Notes under the pieces: model-generated
Database searches by the model: none
Told to the model about the DNA's origin: nothing
Seen by the model: the letters and a program-made list of their open reading frames with translations, nothing else
Assembly (NCBI GenBank): GCA_963971285.1
Contig: OZ020252.1
Location: forward strand, 12,623,662 to 12,687,661
DNA length: 64,000 nucleotides
Source: Astropecten irregularis
Taxonomy: Eukaryota; Echinodermata; Asteroidea; Paxillosida; Astropectinidae
Direction of reading: 5' to 3'
Position numbers and translations under genes: made by a program
Part shown: positions 21,151-35,255 of the stretch, piece after piece
How positions within the stretch are numbered: the stretch's first letter is position 1
Layout: every line of letters begins with the position of its first letter

Positions 21151-22560
21151 GTGGATGGGTACTTTTTTTTAATGACATTAAACCTCGAAATATTGGGGGG
21201 GGGGGGGTGATAATCCACGTCATCCCCACCTCCAACATTGGGGGATAACCCCCCATACACCCATGCCCCTAGGTAATAGTGGTGGTAGTTGCTAGTATTC
21301 CTCCTTTATACTATGTAACAGTCCCTGGTTATGAAACTAGCTCCTCTCTCTTTTGCATAGTCTCTCATTCTACATTGGGCCAACCTCATGCACCAACGCC
21401 CCGCGACCACCGCCGAAGCCCAAACCCACCTCCAAACGGGTATAATCGCTGCTTAAAGCAGCGACCGGTCCCCGCCCAGCGGCGGACCCGAGCCCCAGCG
21501 ACGATCGCAACGCGCCAGCAACATCGGCCCCTGCCTTGCATAACATTCATCGTTAGGCCAGTGTCATCAGTGTTCTGCTTTCCCCCTTTTGAGTCCCTCG
21601 ATCGTTATGGTATTTGGTACTCGGGTTCATATGTTTTTTGTTTTCTTTTTGGTGTATAGCTTGATTGTATGAGAAACTTCTGAGTATTTTAAATATTTTT
21701 TTGAAAATGGCCATTTAGCATGGGAGCCTATGGGAAATTATTTACTGAGGTGCACCCCTTAGGCTTTGTCATTGAGAGTGTACTGGACATGCTCGATTGA
21801 TTTTCGGTGAGCAGGGCATTGAGAATCACTTCACTCCAATTTCACTGGCTAAGTCATGATGTTCGTTCTGGCCAAGTGGTTAGGGCACGGGATTCTGAGT
21901 CGCGTGCGCCGGGTTCGAGCCCCATGGCTCGAACCCGATGCACGCGACTCAGAATCCCACGCCCTAACGTCGACATACTTCTTTAAGACATACTTTCTTT
22001 TTGTGTGTGCCACTCAAAAAAAGTGTGCCACTCTCCTAATGTTGCGGTGTTTACATGAATCAAATAGTAACTGTCGTGATATTGCGGTGTTTTATATGAA
22101 TCAAATATAGCAACTCTCCTCGTTTTGCGGTGTTTTATAGGAATCCAAAAGTAAGTGTCCTCGTATTGCGGTGATTTAATCAATCAAACAGTAACTGTCC
22201 AGATATGTGGTGTATTACATGAATCAAATAATGAATGTCGTAATTTTTTGCGGTGTTTTACATAAATGAAATAGTGACCATATTGTGGTGTTTCCATAGA
22301 CTTGTGCGTTATTTGCGGCCGCAGCCAGAGATTTGGGACACGGCCAAAGTGTGCACCCCAGTAAATAGGTCAGAATCAGTCCGCGGAGCTCATTAATATT
22401 TCGTTTACCCTCAAAATCTTTTTTATAAAATCTTTTGCTGGGCCCTACATAGGAAGTCTTGTAGAGAATTTGGATGGAACTCGGTCACCAGAGTTTGTAC
22501 TTTCCACTTTGAGCGGTTTGGATGAAATCAGGCCCTCAAGTCGGTCTACTTTGGCATGTA
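21151..22560 (+). repeat. Monomer unit 16
   Basis: G13. Has the TTTTGAGTCCC marker of B type without the other B markers, as unit 2 does. Hairpin 21879-21968. Confidence 0.95.
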
Positions 22561-23971
22561 GTGGATGGGTACTTTTTTTTAATGTCATTAAACCTCGAAA
22601 TATTGGGGGGGGGGGGGGGGGTGATAATCCACGTCATCCCCACCTCCAATATTGGGGGATAACCCCCCATACACCCATGCCCCTAGGTAATAGTGGTGGT
22701 AGTTGCTAGTATTCCTCCTTTATACTATGTAACAGTCCCTGGTTATGATAGCTCCTCTCTCTTTTGCATAGTCTCTCATTCTACATTAGGCCAACCTCAT
22801 GCACCAACGCCCCGCGACCACCGCCGAAACCCAAACCCACCTCCAAACGGGTATAATCGCTGCTTAAAGCAGCGGCCGGTCCCCGCCCAGCGGCGGACCC
22901 GAGCCCCAGCGACGATCGCAACGCGCCAGCAACATCGGCCCCTGCCTTGCATAACATTCATCGTTAGGCCAGTGTCATCAGTGTTCTGCTTTCCCCCTTT
23001 TGAGTCCCTCGATCGTTATGGTATTTGGTACTCGGGTTCATATGTTTTTTGTTTTCTTTTTGGTGTATAGCTTGATTGTATGAGAAACTTCTGAGTATTT
23101 TAAATATTTTTTTGAAAATGGCCATTTAGCATGGGAGCCTATGGGAAATTATTTACTGAGGTGCACCCCTTAGGCTTTGTCATTGAGAGTGTACTGGACA
23201 TGCTCGATTGATTTTCGGTGAGCAGGGCATTGAGAATCACTTCACTCCAATTTCACTGGCTAAGTCATGATGTTCGTTCTGGCCAAGTGGTTAGGGCACG
23301 GGATTCTGAGTCGCGTGCGCCGGGTTCGAGCCCCATGGCTCGAACCCGATGCACGCGACTCAGAATCCCACGCCCTAACGTCGACATACTTCTTTAAGAC
23401 ATACTTTCTTTTTGTGTGTGCCACTCAAAAAAAGTGTGCCACTCTCCTAATGTTGCGGTGTTTACATGAATCAAATAGTAACTGTCGTGATATTGCGGTG
23501 TTTTATATGAATCAAATATAGCAACTCTCCTCGTTTTGCGGTGTTTTATAGGAATCCAAAAGTAAGTGTCCTCGTATTGCGGTGATTTAATCAATCAAAC
23601 AGTAACTGTCCAGATATGTGGTGTATTACATGAATCAAATAATGAATGTCGTAATTTTTTGCGGTGTTTTACATAAATGAAATAGTGACCATATTGTGGT
23701 GTTTCCATAGACTTGTGCGTTATTTGCGGCCGCAGCCAGAGATTTGGGACACGGCCAAAGTGTGCACCCCAGTAAATAGGTCAGAATCAGTCCGCGGAGC
23801 TCATTAATATTTCGTTTACCCTCAAAATCTTTTTTATAAAATCTTTTGCTGGGCCCTACATAGGAAGTCTTGTAGAGAATTTGGATGGAACTCGGTCACC
23901 AGAGTTTGTACTTTCCACTTTGAGCGGTTTTGATGAAATCAGGCCCTCAAGTCGGTCTACTTTGGCATGTA
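22561..23971 (+). repeat. Monomer unit 17 (B/non-B mosaic)
   Basis: G17, core 1394. B markers through TTTTGAGTCCC (about 23005), then non-B GATTGTATG and ATTTTAAAT, placing an exchange point at about 23005-23080. GCGGTTTTGATG at the end. Hairpin 23290-23379. Confidence 0.95.
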
Positions 23972-25377
23972 GTGGATGGGTACTTTTTTTTAATGTCATT
24001 AAACCTCGAAATATTGGGGGGGGGGGGGTGATAATCCACGTCATCCCCACCTCCAATATTGGGGGATAACCCCCCATACACCCATGCCCCTAGGTAATAG
24101 TGGTGGTAGTTGCTAGTATTCCTCCTTTATACTATGTAACAGTCCCTGGTTATGATAGCTCCTCTCTCTTTTGCATAGTCTCTCATTCTACATTAGGCCA
24201 ACCTCATGCACCAACGCCCCGCGACCACCGCCGAAACCCAAACCCACCTCCAAACGGGTATAATCGCTGCTTAAAGCAGCGGCCGGTCCCCGCCCAGCGG
24301 CGGACCCGAGCCCCAGCGACGATCGCAACGCGCCAGCAACATCGGCCCCTGCCTTGCATAACATTCATCGTTAGGCCAGTGTCATCAGTGTTCTGCTTTC
24401 CCCCTTTTGAGTCCCTCGATCGTTATGGTATTTGGTACTCGGGTTCATATGTTTTTTGTTTTCTTTTTGGTGTATAGCTTGATTTTATGAGAAACTTCTG
24501 AGTATTTAAATATTTTTTTGAAAATGGCCATTTAGCATGGGAGCCTATGGGAAATTATTTACTGAGGTGCACCCCTTAGGCTTTGTCATTGAGAGTGTAC
24601 TGGACATGCTCGATTGATTTTCGGTGAGCAGGGCATTGAGAATCACTTCACTCCAATTTCACTGGCTAAGTCATGATGTTCGTTCTGGCCAAGTGGTTAG
24701 GGCACGGGATTCTGAGTCGCGTGCGCCGGGTTCGAGCCCCATGGCTCGAACCCGATGCACGCGACTCAGAATCCCACGCCCTAACGTCGACATACTTCTT
24801 TAAGACATACTTTCTTTTTGTGTGTGCCACTCAAAAAAAGTGTGCCACTCTCCTAATGTTGCGGTGTTTACATGAATCAAATAGTAACTGTCGTGATATT
24901 GCGGTGTTTTATATGAATCAAATATAGCAACTCTCCTCGTTTTGCGGTGTTTTATAGGAATCCAAAAGTAAGTGTCCTCGTATTGCGGTGATTTAATCAA
25001 TCAAACAGTAACTGTCCAGATATGTGGTGTATTACATGAATCAAATAATGAATGTCGTAATTTTTTGCGGTGTTTTACATAAATGAAATAGTGACCATAT
25101 TGTGGTGTTTCCATAGACTTGTGCGTTATTTGCGGCCGTAGCCAGAGATTTGGGACACGGCCAAAGTGTGCACCCCAGTAAATAGGTCAGAATCAGTCCG
25201 CGGAGCTCATTAATATTTCGTTTACCCTCAAAATCTTTTTTATAAAATCTTTTGCTGGGCCCTACATAGGAAGTCTTGTAGAGAATTTGGATGGAACTCG
25301 GTCACCAGAGTTTGTACTTTCCACTTTGAGCGGTTTTGATGAAATCAGGCCCTCAAGTCGGTCTACTTTGGCATGTA
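23972..25377 (+). repeat. Monomer unit 18 (B type)
   Basis: G13, core 1393. GGCCGTAG near 25138 but normal GTCCGCGG, then GCGGTTTTGATG. Hairpin 24696-24785. Confidence 0.95.
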
Positions 25378-26787
25378 GTGGATGGGTACTTTTTTTTAAT
25401 GTCATTAAACCTCGAAATATTGGGGGGGGGGGGGTGATAATCCACGTCATCCCCACCTCCAATATTGGGGGATAACCCCCCATACACCCATGCCCCTAGG
25501 TAATAGTGGTGGTAGTTGCTAGTATTCCTCCTTTATACTATGTAACAGTCCCTGGTTATGAAACTAGCTCCTCTCTCTTTTGCATAGTCTCTCATTCTAC
25601 ATTGGGCCAACCTCATGCACCAACGCCCCGCGACCACCGCCGAAGCCCAAACCCACCTCCAAACGGGTATAATCGCTGCTTAAAGCAGCGACCGGTCCCC
25701 GCCCAGCGGCGGACCCGAGCCCCAGCGACGATCGCAAGGCGCCAGCAACATCGGCCCCTGCCTTGCATAACATTCATCGTTAGGCCAGTGTCATCAGTGT
25801 TCTGCTTTCCCCCTTTTTAGTCCCTCGATCGTTATGGTATTTGGTACTCGGGTTCATATGTTTTTTGTTTTCTTTTTGGTGTATAGCTTGATTGTATGAG
25901 AAACTTCTGAGTATTTTAAATATTTTTTTGAAAATGGCCATTTAGCATGGGAGCCTATGGGAAATTATTTACTGAGGTGCACCCCTTAGGCTTTGTCATT
26001 GAGAGTGTACTGGACATGCTCGATTGATTTTCGGTGAGCAGGGCATTGAGAATCACTTCACTCCAATTTCACTGGCTAAGTCATGATGTTCGTTCTGGCC
26101 AAGTGGTTAGGGCACGGGATTCTGAGTCGCGTGCGCCGGGTTCGAGCCCCATGGCTCGAACCCGATGCACGCGACTCAGAATCCCACGCCCTAACGTCGA
26201 CATACTTCTTTAAGACATACTTTCTTTTTGTGTGTGCCACTCAAAAAAAGTGTGCCACTCTCCTAATGTTGCGGTGTTTACATGAATCAAATAGTAACTG
26301 TCGTGATATTGCGGTGTTTTATATGAATCAAATATAGCAACTCTCCTCGTTTTGCGGTGTTTTATAGGAATCCAAAAGTAAGTGTCCTCGTATTGCGGTG
26401 ATTTAATCAATCAAACAGTAACTGTCCAGATATGTGGTGTATTACATGAATCAAATAATGAATGTCGTAATTTTTTGCGGTGTTTTACATAAATGAAATA
26501 GTGACCATATTGTGGTGTTTCCATAGACTTGTGCGTTATTTGCGGCCGCAGCCAGAGATTTGGGACACGGCCAAAGTGTGCACCCCAGTAAATAGGTCAG
26601 AATCAGTCCGCGGAGCTCATTAATATTTCGTTTACCCTCAAAATCTTTTTTATAAAATCTTTTGCTGGGCCCTACATAGGAAGTCTTGTAGAGAATTTGG
26701 ATGGAACTCGGTCACCAGAGTTTGTACTTTCCACTTTGAGCGGTTTGGATGAAATCAGGCCCTCAAGTCGGTCTACTTTGGCATGTA
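25378..26787 (+). repeat. Monomer unit 19
   Basis: G13. CAAGGCGCC as in units 14 and 22. Hairpin 26106-26195. Confidence 0.95.
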
Positions 26788-28198
26788 GTGGATGGGTACT
26801 TTTTTTTAATGTCATTAAACCTCGAAATATTGGGGGGGGGGGGGGTGATAATCCACGTCATCCCCACCTCCAATATTGGGGGATAACCCCCCATACACCC
26901 ATGCCCCTAGGTAATAGTGGTGGTAGTTGCTAGTATTCCTCCTTTATACTATGTAACAGTCCCTGGTTATGAAACTAGCTCCTCTCTCTTTTGCATAGTC
27001 TCTCATTCTACATTGGGCCAACCTCATGCACCAACGCCCCGCGACCACCGCCGAAGCCCAAACCCACCTCCAAACGGGTATAATCGCTGCTTAAAGCAGC
27101 GACCGGTCCCCGCCCAGCGGCGGACCCGAGCCCCAGCGACGATCGCAACGCGCCAGCAACATCGGCCCCTGCCTTGCATAACATTCATCGTTAGGCCAGT
27201 GTCATCAGTGTTCTGCTTTCCCCCTTTTTAGTCCCTCGATCGTTATGGTATTTGGTACTCGGGTTCATATGTTTTTTGTTTTCTTTGTGGTGTATAGCTT
27301 GATTGTATGAGAAACTTCTGAGTATTTTAAATATTTTTTTGAAAATGGCCATTTAGCATGGGAGCCTATGGGAAATTATTTACTGAGGTGCACCCCTTAG
27401 GCTTTGTCATTGAGAGTGTACTGGACATGCTCGATTGATTTTCGGTGAGCAGGGCATTGAGAATCACTTCACTCCAATTTCACTGGCTAAGTCATGATGT
27501 TCGTTCTGGCCAAGTGGTTAGGGCACGGGATTCTGAGTCGCGTGCGCCGGGTTCGAGCCCCATGGCTCGAACCCGATGCACGCGACTCAGAATCCCACGC
27601 CCTAACGTCGACATACTTCTTTAAGACATACTTTCTTTTTGTGTGTGCCACTCAAAAAAAGTGTGCCACTCTCCTAATGTTGCGGTGTTTACATGAATCA
27701 AATAGTAACTGTCGTGATATTGCGGTGTTTTATATGAATCAAATATAGCAACTCTCCTCGTTTTGCGGTGTTTTATAGGAATCCAAAAGTAAGTGTCCTC
27801 GTATTGCGGTGATTTAATCAATCAAACAGTAACTGTCCAGATATGTGGTGTATTACATGAATCAAATAATGAATGTCGTAATTTTTTGCGGTGTTTTACA
27901 TAAATGAAATAGTGACCATATTGTGGTGTTTCCATAGACTTGTGCGTTATTTGCGGCCGCAGCCAGAGATTTGGGACACGGCCAAAGTGTGCACCCCAGT
28001 AAATAGGTCAGAATCAGTCCGCGGAGCTCATTAATATTTCGTTTACCCTCAAAATCTTTTTTATAAAATCTTTTGCTGGGCCCTACATAGGAAGTCTTGT
28101 AGAGAATTTGGATGGAACTCGGTCACCAGAGTTTGTACTTTCCACTTTGAGCGGTTTGGATGAAATCAGGCCCTCAAGTCGGTCTACTTTGGCATGTA
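26788..28198 (+). repeat. Monomer unit 20
   Basis: G14. Private TTTCTTTGTGG near 27287. Hairpin 27517-27606. Confidence 0.95.
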
Positions 28199-29603
28199 GT
28201 GGATGGGTCCTTTTTTTTAATGTCATTAAACCTCGAAATATTGGGGGGGGGGGGTGATAATCCACGTCATCCCCACCTCCAATATTGGGGGATAACCCCC
28301 CATACACCCATGCCCCTAGGTAATAGTGGTGGTAGTTGCTAGTATTCCTCCTTTATACTATGTAACAGTCCCTGGTTATGATAGCTCCTCTCTCTTTTGC
28401 ATAGTCTCTCATTCTACATTAGGCCAACCTCATGCACCAACGCCCCGCGACCACCGCCGAAACCCAAACCCACCTCCAAACGGGTATAATCGCTGCTTAA
28501 AGCAGCGGCCGGTCCCTGCCCAGCGGCGGACCCGAGCCCCAGCGACGATCGCAACGCGCCAGCAACATCGGCCCCTGCCTTGCATAACATTCATCGTTAG
28601 GCCAGTGTCATCAGTGTTCTGCTTTCCCCCTTTTGAGTCCCTCGATCGTTATGGTATTTGGTACTCGGGTTCATATGTTTTTTGTTTTCTTTTTGGTGTA
28701 TAGCTTGATTTTATGAGAAACTTCTGAGTATTTAAATATTTTTTTGAAAATGGCCATTTAGCATGGGAGCCTATGGGAAATTATTTACTGAGGTGCACCC
28801 CTTAGGCTTTGTCATTGAGAGTGTACTGGACATGCTCGATTGATTTTCGGTGAGCAGGGCATTGAGAATCACTTCACTCCAATTTCACTGGCTAAGTCAT
28901 GATGTTCGTTCTGGCCAAGTGGTTAGGGCACGGGATTCTGAGTCGCGTGCGCCGGGTTCGAGCCCCATGGCTCGAACCCGATGCACGCGACTCAGAATCC
29001 CACGCCCTAACGTCGACATACTTCTTTAAGACATACTTTCTTTTTGTGTGTGCCACTCAAAAAAAGTGTGCCACTCTCCTAATGTTGCGGTGTTTACATG
29101 AATCAAATAGTAACTGTCGTGATATTGCGGTGTTTTATATGAATCAAATATAGCAACTCTCCTCGTTTTGCGGTGTTTTATAGGAATCCAAAAGTAAGTG
29201 TCCTCGTATTGCGGTGATTTAATCAATCAAACAGTAACTGTCCAGATATGTGGTGTATTACATGAATCAAATAATGAATGTCGTAATTTTTTGCGGTGTT
29301 TTACATAAATGAAATAGTGACCATATTGTGGTGTTTCCATAGACTTGTGCGTTATTTGCGGCCGTAGCCAGAGATTTGGGACACGGCCAAAGTGTGCACC
29401 CCAGTAAATAGGTCAGAATCAGTCCAAGGAGCTCATTAATATTTCGTTTACCCTCAAAATCTTTTTTATAAAATCTTTTGCTGGGCCCTACATAGGAAGT
29501 CTTGTAGAGAATTTGGATGGAACTCGGTCACCAGAGTTTGTACTTTCCACTTTGAGCGGTTTTGATGAAATCAGGCCCTCAAGTCGGTCTACTTTGGCAT
29601 GTA
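28199..29603 (+). repeat. Monomer unit 21 (B type)
   Basis: G12, core 1393. Private GGGTCC (28209) and GTCCCTGCC (about 28517). Ends with the linked GGCCGTAG, GTCCAAGG, GCGGTTTTGATG set of unit 13. Hairpin 28922-29011. Confidence 0.95.
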
Positions 29604-31015
29604 GTGGATGGGTACTTTTTTTTAATGTCATTAAACCTCGAAATATTGGGGGGGGGGGGGGGTGATAATCCACGTCATCCCCACCTCCAATATTGGGGGA
29701 TAACCCCCCATACACCCATGCCCCTAGGTAATAGTGGTGGTAGTTGCTAGTATTCCTCCTTTATACTATGTAACAGTCCCTGGTTATGAAACTAGCTCCT
29801 CTCTCTTTTGCATAGTCTCTCATTCTACATTGGGCCAACCTCATGCACCAACGCCCCGCGACCACCGCCGAAGCCCAAACCCACCTCCAAACGGGTATAA
29901 TCGCTGCTTAAAGCAGCGACCGGTCCCCGCCCAGCGGCGGACCCGAGCCCCAGCGACGATCGCAAGGCGCCAGCAACATCGGCCCCTGCCTTGCATAACA
30001 TTCATCGTTAGGCCAGTGTCATCAGTGTTCTGCTTTCCCCCTTTTTAGTCCCTCGATCGTTATGGTATTTGGTACTCGGGTTCATATGTTTTTTGTTTTC
30101 TTTTTGGTGTATAGCTTGATTGTATGAGAAACTTCTGAGTATTTTAAATATTTTTTTGAAAATGGCCATTTAGCATGGGAGCCTATGGGAAATTATTTAC
30201 TGAGGTGCACCCCTTAGGCTTTGTCATTGAGAGTGTACTGGACATGCTCGATTGATTTTCGGTGAGCAGGGCATTGAGAATCACTTCACTCCAATTTCAC
30301 TGGCTAAGTCATGATGTTCGTTCTGGCCAAGTGGTTAGGGCACGGGATTCTGAGTCGCGTGCGCCGGGTTCGAGCCCCATGGCTCGAACCCGATGCACGC
30401 GACTCAGAATCCCACGCCCTAACGTCGACATACTTCTTTAAGACATACTTTCTTTTTGTGTGTGCCACTCAAAAAAAGTGTGCCACTCTCCTAATGTTGC
30501 GGTGTTTACATGAATCAAATAGTAACTGTCGTGATATTGCGGTGTTTTATATGAATCAAATATAGCAACTCTCCTCGTTTTGCGGTGTTTTATAGGAATC
30601 CAAAAGTAAGTGTCCTCGTATTGCGGTGATTTAATCAATCAAACAGTAACTGTCCAGATATGTGGTGTATTACATGAATCAAATAATGAATGTCGTAATT
30701 TTTTGCGGTGTTTTACATAAATGAAATAGTGACCATATTGTGGTGTTTCCATAGACTTGTGCGTTATTTGCGGCCGCAGCCAGAGATTTGGGACACGGCC
30801 AAAGTGTGCACCCCAGTAAATAGGTCAGAATCAGTCCGCGGAGCTCATTAATATTTCGTTTACCCTCAAAATCTTTTTTATAAAATCTTTTGCTGGGCCC
30901 TACATAGGAAGTCTTGTAGAGAATTTGGATGGAACTCGGTCACCAGAGTTTGTACTTTCCACTTTGAGCGGTTTGGATGAAATCAGGCCCTCAAGTCGGT
31001 CTACTTTGGCATGTA
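29604..31015 (+). repeat. Monomer unit 22
   Basis: G15. CAAGGCGCC as in units 14 and 19. Hairpin 30334-30423. Confidence 0.95.
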
Positions 31016-32431
31016 GTGGATGGGTACTTTTTTTTAATGACATTAAACCTCGAAATATTGGGGGGGGGGGGGGGGGGGTGATAATCCACGTCATCCCCAC
31101 CTCCAATATTGGGGGATAACCCCCCATACACCCATGCCCCTAGGTAATAGTGGTGGTAGTTGCTAGTATTCCTCCTTTATACTATGTAACAGTCCCTGGT
31201 TATGAAACTAGCTCCTCTCTCTTTTGCATAGTCTCTCATTCTACATTGGGCCAACCTCATGCACCAACGCCCCGCGACCACCGCCGAAGCCCAAACCCAC
31301 CTCCAAACGGGTATAATCGCTGCTTAAAGCAGCGACCGGTCCCCGCCCAGCGGCGGACCCGAGCCCCAGCGACGATCGCAACGCGCCAGCAACATCGGCC
31401 CCTGCTTTGCATAACATTCATCGTTAGGCCAGTGTCATCAGTGTTCTGCTTTCCCCCTTTTTAGTCCCTCGATCGTTATGGTATTTGGTACTCGGGTTCA
31501 TATGTTTTTTGTTTTCTTTTTGGTGTATAGCTTGATTGTATGAGAAACTTCTGAGTATTTTAAATATTTTTTTGAAAATGGCCATTTAGCATGGGAGCCT
31601 ATGGGAAATTATTTACTGAGGTGCACCCCTTAGGCTTTGTCATTGAGAGTGTACTGGACATGCTCGATTGATTTTCGGTGAGCAGGGCATTGAGAATCAC
31701 TTCACTCCAATTTCACTGGCTAAGTCATGATGTTCGTTCTGGCCAAGTGGTTAGGGCAAGGGATTCTGAGTCGCGTGCGCCGGGTTCGAGCCCCATGGCT
31801 CGAACCCGATGCACGCGACTCAGAATCCCACGCCCTAACGTCGACATACTTCTTTAAGACATACTTTCTTTTTGTGTGTGCCACTCAAAAAAAGTGTGCC
31901 ACTCTCCTAATGTTGCGGTGTTTACATGAATCAAATAGTAACTGTCGTGATATTGCGGTGTTTTATATGAATCAAATATAGCAACTCTCCTCGTTTTGCG
32001 GTGTTTTATAGGAATCCAAAAGTAAGTGTCCTCGTATTGAGGTGATTTAATCAATCAAACAGTAACTGTCCAGATATGTGGTGTATTACATGAATCAAAT
32101 AATGAATGTCGTAATTTTTTGCGGTGTTTTACATAAATGAAATAGTGACCATATTGTGGTGTTTCCATAGACTTGTGCGTTATTTGCGGCCGCAGCCAGA
32201 GATTTGGGACACGGCCAAAGTGTGCACCCCAGTAAATAGGTCAGAATCAGTCCGCGGAGCTCATTAATATTTCGTTTACCCTCAAAATCTTTTTTATAAA
32301 ATCTTTTGCTGGGCCCTACATAGGAAGTCTTGTAGAGAATTTGGATGGAACTCGGTCACCAGAGTTTGTACTTTCCACTTTGAGCGGTTTGGATGAAATC
32401 AGGCCCTCAAGTCGGTCTACTTTGGCATGTA
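31016..32431 (+). repeat. Monomer unit 23
   Basis: G19. First of units 23-25 with GGGCAAGGG in the hairpin's left arm, GCTTTGCAT, and TTGAGGTG (about 32040) in sub-repeat 4. Hairpin 31750-31839. Confidence 0.95.
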
Positions 32432-33846
32432 GTGGATGGGTACTTTTTTTTAATGACATTAAACCTCGAAATATTGGGGGGGGGGGGGGGGGGTGATAAT
32501 CCACGTCATCCCCACCTCCAATATTGGGGGATAACCCCCCATACACCCATGCCCCTAGGTAATAGTGGTGGTAGTTGCTAGTATTCCTCCTTTATACTAT
32601 GTAACAGTCCCTGGTTATGAAACTAGCTCCTCTCTCTTTTGCATAGTCTCTCATTCTACATTGGGCCAACCTCATGCACCAACGCCCCGCGACCACCGCC
32701 GAAGCCCAAACCCACCTCCAAACGGGTATAATCGCTGCTTAAAGCAGCGACCGGTCCCCGCCCAGCGGCGGACCCGAGCCCCAGCGACGATCGCAACGCG
32801 CCAGCAACATCGGCCCCTGCTTTGCATAACATTCATCGTTAGGCCAGTGTCATCAGTGTTCTGCTTTCCCCCTTTTTAGTCCCTCGATCGTTATGGTATT
32901 TGGTACTCGGGTTCATATGTTTTTTGTTTTCTTTTTGGTGTATAGCTTGATTGTATGAGAAACTTCTGAGTATTTTAAATATTTTTTTGAAAATGGCCAT
33001 TTAGCATGGGAGCCTATGGGAAATTATTTACTGAGGTGCACCCCTTAGGCTTTGTCATTGAGAGTGTACTGGACATGCTCGATTGATTTTCGGTGAGCAG
33101 GGCATTGAGAATCACTTCACTCCAATTTCACTGGCTAAGTCATGATGTTCGTTCTGGCCAAGTGGTTAGGGCAAGGGATTCTGAGTCGCGTGCGCCGGGT
33201 TCGAGCCCCATGGCTCGAACCCGATGCACGCGACTCAGAATCCCACGCCCTAACGTCGACATACTTCTTTAAGACATACTTTCTTTTTGTGTGTGCCACT
33301 CAAAAAAAGTGTGCCACTCTCCTAATGTTGCGGTGTTTACATGAATCAAATAGTAACTGTCGTGATATTGCGGTGTTTTATATGAATCAAATATAGCAAC
33401 TCTCCTCGTTTTGCGGTGTTTTATAGGAATCCAAAAGTAAGTGTCCTCGTATTGAGGTGATTTAATCAATCAAACAGTAACTGTCCAGATATGTGGTGTA
33501 TTACATGAATCAAATAATGAATGTCGTAATTTTTTGCGGTGTTTTACATAAATGAAATAGTGACCATATTGTGGTGTTTCCATAGACTTGTGCGTTATTT
33601 GCGGCCGCAGCCAGAGATTTGGGACACGGCCAAAGTGTGCACCCCAGTAAATAGGTCAGAATCAGTCCGCGGAGCTCATTAATATTTCGTTTACCCTCAA
33701 AATCTTTTTTATAAAATCTTTTGCTGGGCCCTACATAGGAAGTCTTGTAGAGAATTTGGATGGAACTCGGTCACCAGAGTTTGTACTTTCCACTTTGAGC
33801 GGTTTGGATGAAATCAGGCCCTCAAGTCGGTCTACTTTGGCATGTA
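32432..33846 (+). repeat. Monomer unit 24
   Basis: G18. Same marker set as unit 23, the two being almost indistinguishable by eye apart from the G tract. Hairpin 33165-33254. Confidence 0.95.
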
Positions 33847-35255
33847 GTGGATGGGTACTTTTTTTTAATGACATTAAACCTCGAAATATTGGGGGGGGGG
33901 GGTGATAATCCACGTCATCCCCACCTCCAATATTGGGGGATAACCCCCCATACACCCATGCCCCTAGGTAATAGTGGTGGTAGTTGCTAGTATTCCTCCT
34001 TTATACTATGTAACAGTCCCTGGTTATGAAACTAGCTCCTCTCTCTTTTGCATAGTCTCTCATTCTACATTGGGCCAACCTCATGCACCAACGCCCCGCG
34101 ACCACCGCCGAAGCCCAAACCCACCTCCAAACGGGTATAATCGCTGCTTAAAGCAGCGACCGGTCCCCGCCCAGCGGCGGACCCGAGCCCCAGCGACGAT
34201 CGCAACGCGCCAGCAACATCGGCCCCTGCTTTGCATAACATTCATCGTTAGGCCAGTGTCATCAGTGTTCTGCTTTCCCCCTTTTTAGTCCCTCGATCGT
34301 TATGGTATTTGGTACTCGGGTTCATATGTTTTTTGTTTTCTTTTTGGTGTATAGCTTGATTGTATGAGAAACTTCTGAGTATTTTAAATATTTTTTTGAA
34401 AATGGCCATTTAGCATGGGAGCCTATGGGAAATTATTTACTGAGGTGCACCCCTTAGGCTTTGTCATTGAGAGTGTACTGGACATGCTCGATTGATTTTC
34501 GGTGAGCAGGGCATTGAGAATCACTTCACTCCAATTTCACTGGCTAAGTCATGATGTTCGTTCTGGCCAAGTGGTTAGGGCAAGGGATTCTGAGTCGCGT
34601 GCGCCGGGTTCGAGCCCCATGGCTCGAACCCGATGCACGCGACTCAGAATCCCACGCCCTAACGTCGACATACTTCTTTAAGACATACTTTCTTTTTGTG
34701 TGTGCCACTCAAAAAAAGTGTGCCACTCTCCTAATGTTGCGGTGTTTACATGAATCAAATAGTAACTGTCGTGATATTGCGGTGTTTTATATGAATCAAA
34801 TATAGCAACTCTCCTCGTTTTGCGGTGTTTTATAGGAATCCAAAAGTAAGTGTCCTCGTATTGAGGTGATTTAATCAATCAAACAGTAACTGTCCAGATA
34901 TGTGGTGTATTACATGAATCAAATAATGAATGTCGTAATTTTTTGCGGTGTTTTACATAAATGAAATAGTGACCATATTGTGGTGTTTCCATAAACTTGT
35001 GCGTTATTTGCGGCCGCAGCCAGAGATTTGGGACACGGCCAAAGTGTGCACCCCAGTAAATAGGTCAGAATCAGTCCGCGGAGCTCATTAATATTTCGTT
35101 TACCCTCGAAATCTTTTTTATAAAATCTTTTGCTGGGCCCTACATAGGAAGTCTTGTAGAGAATTTGGATGGAACTCGGTCACCAGAGTTTGTACTTTCC
35201 ACTTTGAGCGGTTTGGATGAAATCAGGCCCTCAAGTCGGTCTACTTTGGCATGTA
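33847..35255 (+). repeat. Monomer unit 25
   Basis: G12. Unit 23/24 markers plus CATAAACTTG (about 34993) and CCTCGAAATC (about 35107), which continue in unit 26. Hairpin 34574-34663. Confidence 0.95.
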
